Shown: positions 59,897 to 64,000 of the stretch, piece after piece | Position numbering within the stretch: position 1 is the stretch's first letter | Layout: every line of letters begins with the position of its first letter | From: Aptenodytes patagonicus | Lineage: Eukaryota > Chordata > Aves > Sphenisciformes > Spheniscidae | DNA length: 64,000 nucleotides | Reading direction: 5' to 3' | Assembly: GCF_965638725.1 (NCBI RefSeq) | Contig: NC_134963.1 | Coordinates: 503,501-567,500 of the forward strand | Made by a program: the position numbers and the translations under genes | The notes under the pieces: generated by a model | Seen by the model: the letters and a program-made list of their open reading frames with translations, nothing else | What the model was told of the DNA's origin: nothing | Database searches by the model: none

Positions 59897-61990
59897 CGGC
59901 GCCGCCCGCGCCCCGCCGAGCCGCCGACCGCGAGAGCGACTGGCGGCGGCGGCCGCGCGTGCCGCCACCGTTACCGTCCTCCCCCCTTCCCGCCTTTCCC
60001 TCTCTTCCCGCCTTACGAGTGAGCTGATAGGCCAGCTTGACCTGATCGACAATCGGAGAGCCCAATCGCAGGAAGTCGGGGCCCTCGTCCCGCTCCCCAC
60101 CCGTCGGCGGGCCGTGAGGGCGGGTGGCGGCGGCGTGCGGCGAGGGGCCGGAGGGTGGCGGGGGCTCCCCATCGAGGTGTGACCCGCAGCTGCACTTTGA
60201 CAAATGAAGCCATATGTCGTTATCTCCCTTCTGCCTACCCCCGATGCCCCACGAGGGTGCCGGGCACTGAGGACGGTCGGGCCGCTGGGAAGCGGTGGGA
60301 GGACGGGGAAACGGCAGCGGTGGGGGTCACTTGTCCCCTTCTCACTCGCCTGCCGGGTCTTCTGGTGGAGATTTGGTGTTGCCACCGATTCTGGCGGTTC
60401 CACGGGTGTTTCCCAGCCCAGCGGGACGCGTAACGTTAGCACCGAGCGGGGAGGGCTGCGGGGCTGGCCGCGAGTACCGCCGGACACCAGCCCCCGGCAG
60501 CGGCGGGCCCCGGGGATGGGGTGTAATTCTGCACATGTCGATGTAAGTCTCTCTCTTACCTCGGGGACGCTTGGCCTCGTTCACAGTTGGCTCGGGTGGT
60601 CCTTCGAGGGGGCTGTCAAAGGAAGCAGAGTTTTTCTTTTAGGGAACACTTTGAATCTTCACTGTCAGAACTAATTGTCCACTTCTCCCCCGGTCCTGAC
60701 CTGCTCGTGAGTTTTGGGGTTCACTGGGGCAACTTAACCATGATAGCATTTTCTGGAGCTGTTGAGCCCATGGCCAAGAGTGCAGCCATGTACAGCTTCT
60801 TGTTTTCACAACAATGGATGCTAAGGTTTAAAAACGAGCCTGGGGGTGGGGGGAATACCTGCAGAGTTTAGGCTGTGTATTCTCAGCAATAGTTTGTAGA
60901 CTGGCTGCTTCCCAGGCAGCCTCGCAGTACTGCCTTCCTACATCCTTTCCCGAGCTCTTGATGCTCTCCCGTTGAGAGGTGCCTTTTAGAGGAACTTCAG
61001 GGGTTTTTCCCCAGAATGCCTCACGCCTTATATTTGGCTGACCCAAACTGCAGTAGTCCCAAAGCACCTATTCTGCACCTACCTGCTTGCTGCATCTTCC
61101 CTCTTAGAGCTGGTAAGTACTTTTTTTCTTTTTTTCCTCTAATATCTTCCTTCAGTAGTCTTTCCTTATTGTTGAAAAGATGGGCCTGTTCATCACAGTT
61201 TCTCCAGTGATGTGTTTTGAATAGTTGGCTTGTGTTTTTTGTCAGATGCTCACCAAATGGCAGTCCCTTTGTGTTCAGAGAAGGTATTGAACAGCTCCTC
61301 AGCTGTGTTGGTTATACAGTATTATGAACACTTTTCTGATTTTTCCACGTGACTCTATGAAAAGAAGGGGTTTTTGGTTTTGTGTTTGGGTTTTTTTTTT
61401 TTGAAGTCCTCTATTCATCCGTGTTTGTGCAATTTCACTACAAACCTTTTAAAACACAATCTTTCCCTTGTGCAGGTGGCAGTGTTAATAGCAATGTTTA
61501 TTCTGTCTCTGGCAGTGGGCTTTGGGCTTCCAAAACTTTTTGGAAGAGTTTAAGAAGGGATAAAGGCTAACATGAATATTTTGTGTAATTTTTTTTCTGT
61601 TATAAAAAAATATATCTGGATCCATGAAAAAGACTTGTGCAAGAAATATGTATTTTATTTGACATTTGCAGTGAATTGTGAGATTCTTAGTGTCTGACTA
61701 AACCATAATTAATGTTCTCAGAAAGGTTGATGTAAAATAGCCTTGTGCTTATTATTAGTCAGTGGGAAATGGCTCTCGGATGTGCTCTGTTGCTTTGCCG
61801 CTGTTATTTCAGAGTTTTCACTACGATTTGTTATCTGTAAACTGATTAGTGCCAAAGCTTTGGTCAAATGTTTAATGAAGTTGTTATATTTATTATTTCT
61901 TTCAAAGATGATACAAACACTTTTTTTTTTCTTGGTAGTTGCAGTGTAGGAAAAAAGTGAAGACAACCAAAGAATCATATCTGCAAACAG

Positions 61991-62028
61991 TGTAGATACT
62001 TGTAGATATTTGTAGATATATGTAGATA
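61991..62028 (+). promoter_or_regulatory. four tandem Pumilio-type motifs (TGTAGATA)
   Basis: TGTAGATA starts at 61991, 62001, 62011 and 62021, an exact 10-nt period with differing two-base spacers (ct, tt, ta). UGUAGAUA fits the Pumilio (PUF) recognition consensus UGUANAUA. If the TBX1 3' UTR reaches 2.1 kb past the stop, this would be a strong site for translational repression or mRNA decay. It may instead be just a small tandem repeat. Confidence 0.5.
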
Positions 62029-63302
62029 ATCTTATTTCATTTAAATTGAAAAGACATTGGACAGTGACATTTATAAATGTTTTTCCTCTTCTTTCTTTCT
62101 TTCATTTCTTGTTTGATTGCCTGTGTGCATTTGTCAGTTTGGCTGCTCTGAAGTCTAACCCTCCCCTACAAAATGAGGTCATTTAAATAAGGAGGGATAC
62201 TAAACTGGAGTTGTTTAGTCTGAGCAAATACTGAATCTCCATAGGTGATTGCTCCCTCCCTTCTCTCCCCCTGGTTGCCGGAGCTGCCCATGGTTGTAGT
62301 GATCTATTGTTACGCAACAACATACACAGTGCTGCAAGAAGTGCCACTGGCTCTCGGTGCAGACTGTCCACACACCTTTTCAAACGTACTTTACTGCACA
62401 AGAGCTGATAGGACTGCATGACCCAAGACACCAGGACTAAACTGTGCTCTTACAGAAAGTGGCTCAAGGTCCTTGCCTTGACTGTAGGAATTTTAATTTA
62501 TCTCCATTAGAAGAAGAGAAAAATCACAGAACTTCAACCTATGGCTGTGGGCAGTGGGCCCTCAGGATCACTAGTCTATCCTCTGTGCTAGAAGAACCAC
62601 TACAGAAGTCCTGTGTCTGAATGGGAAGGAGAGACCATGCAGCTGTATCAAGACTACAGTTTTAACTATGAAAATGGTATTTCTAACCTTGCTTTTAGGC
62701 CGTCGACATGCAAGGTGCTTATATATGTTAGCATTAAGCATGTTAGCAGTCCATTTCATGTCATGTTTCAGTCTTTAAATCAAGCTTCCTTGGGGCTTTG
62801 ACTAGTGTTTCTTCCTTGTATAGCTATGCCTATCTCACTGGATGGGAGTGTTCCAGATATGGAAAGCAAGCAGGGTTATTTTTCTATCGCAACAAAAAAT
62901 CCACTTCAAACAAACCATAAAACCTGTAACACTGCACATTGAGTAGTAGAAGCCTTTTGAAAATGACAGAAAAGCTGTAATGCTTTAATTTCATGTTACC
63001 TGTCAGCCAGTAAGTCAAGGTATATCATGTAAGGCCACGCCTTATCTATATGTACTGCAGTTTCATTTGAAAAATTACTTTGTATGATTTGATTACATAT
63101 ATGTTTAAACTTCACTCAGTACATGCCATCACTAAGGTCCATGGCACATACTCGGAAAGAAGGCTGCAGCGTTTCCAGGCAATACTTCCACTTATGGTCG
63201 CCTCAAGTCACACGTAACATTGTGTATTTAAAAGCTGCTGGTAAAACAGGCCCAAGCACAGAGGTTACAAGCACCCTTTGTCTCTTCCAAACAGGGCTAG
63301 AG

Positions 63303-63308
63303 AATAAA
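63303..63308 (+). terminator. AATAAA, possible distal TBX1 poly(A) signal
   Basis: This is the first canonical AATAAA after the stop codon on the plus strand that I found, 3.4 kb downstream. It is a single hexamer with no clear GT-rich element after it, so support is weak. Confidence 0.2.
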
Positions 63309-63330
63309 TTAGCCATGTGGCTCCATTTTC

Positions 63331-64000
63331 CAGAGGTACAGGCTGAATTTACCGATTGCTCCAAAGGTCTGAAAACTGCATCACTTACTTACCCTAGTGG
63401 ATAAATACAGGATTAGTCACCCACAGGTGAAACAAGGGAGGTCTTTGCTTGATCACTTACCCAAACACTGGGGATAGCTCAGGTTTTCAGGAATGTTTTT
63501 TTGTTGTTGGTTTTCTTTTTTCCTTGCTAATGGATCTGACTAAATTCAATGTAGGGTAGGAGCATGGGGATGAGAATTCTGTGTGCTTGCAGTGTTCGTG
63601 CACGCTGTTTACACACTTCATGGGTGTTCTTTTTAATCTTTCCTCCTGTTCAGGGAGACCCTAGAACTGCTTTGGGTGGAACGGTGGAGGTGGTCCCCAG
63701 TAGATGCCTCTCAGCATCCTGGGGCGTTGGCATCTCTTCAGTCAATCTGAAGCACACATACGCATGGCCCGTTGCAAGGGGAGCAAGTACTCTGGTTCCC
63801 TTCATGCTACAGTCTGTGTAACAGTGGGTTGCAGTGTGGAGAATGACCCAAGGGCTGCAGTAAACATAAAAAGGCATTTTGCAGCCACCAGGCCACTGGG
63901 GGACAGTGTGGGTCTCCCATGAGCTAGGGGCTTCCTAGTGCATGCCTACAAGGAGCCATGGCTAGTGGGGCTGCATGGTTCAGGGCCACCCCAGCTGGGG
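63331..64000. other. 3' intergenic flank, no gene seen
   Basis: Unique-looking sequence with no recognised exon on either strand. In mammals GNB1L lies downstream of TBX1 on the opposite strand, but no GNB1L (WD-repeat) coding segment is visible here. Confidence 0.6.

Larger units (their letters stand above)
59897..63330 (+). other. TBX1: presumed TBX1 3' UTR and 3' flank
   Basis: After the stop codon the sequence is GC-rich to about 60.5 kb, then becomes AT-rich. I see no AATAAA until 63303, though variants such as AATATA near 61610 exist. The real end of the transcript is unknown. The AT-rich part at 61560-62120 includes the four TGTAGATA motifs. No coding sequence is recognised. Confidence 0.4.

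Overview
The window is vertebrate nuclear DNA, most likely from a sauropsid (bird, crocodilian or turtle). The evidence is intron-split coding sequence, old CR1/L3-like and MIR-like retroposon remnants, a long GC- and CpG-rich domain around one developmental gene, and a protein whose ends resemble my memory of non-mammalian TBX1 (start [10 protein letters not shown], end NYDYGPR). The species cannot be fixed from the sequence alone.

Layout. Positions 1-43,600 hold no protein-coding gene that I can recognise. This is ordinary unique sequence with scattered old repeats: MIR-like near 2.8, 9.0 and 15.1 kb, a CR1/L3-like LINE fragment at about 3.2-4.3 kb, and a possible CR1 tail near 13.0 kb. A 237-bp purine pentanucleotide array lies at 19.47 kb. 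A few AT-rich blocks carry forkhead-type motifs and could be distal enhancers. A larger pyrimidine pentanucleotide array (43.70-44.12 kb) marks the border of a GC-rich domain of about 16 kb (44.1-60.2 kb).

The GC-rich domain carries one complete plus-strand gene, TBX1. Eight coding exons from 49,655 to 59,896 join in frame to a 495-residue T-box transcription factor. Six of the seven introns are GT-AG; the intron after exon 3 needs a GC-AG donor. There are signs of alternative 5' ends: two TATA-like boxes, a candidate non-coding first exon ending in a strong donor, an in-frame start 27 nt-equivalents upstream within the exon 2 region that gives the [11 protein letters not shown]-terminus, and an in-frame 53-codon upstream extension carrying an eh1-like (Groucho-binding type) motif resembling the TBX20 N-terminus.

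Downstream (59.9-64.0 kb) is the presumed 3' UTR and flank. Its most striking element is four consecutive TGTAGATA octamers at an exact 10-nt period, each a match to the Pumilio recognition consensus. No other gene is seen; mammalian neighbours such as GP1BB (upstream) and GNB1L (downstream, convergent) are not in the window.
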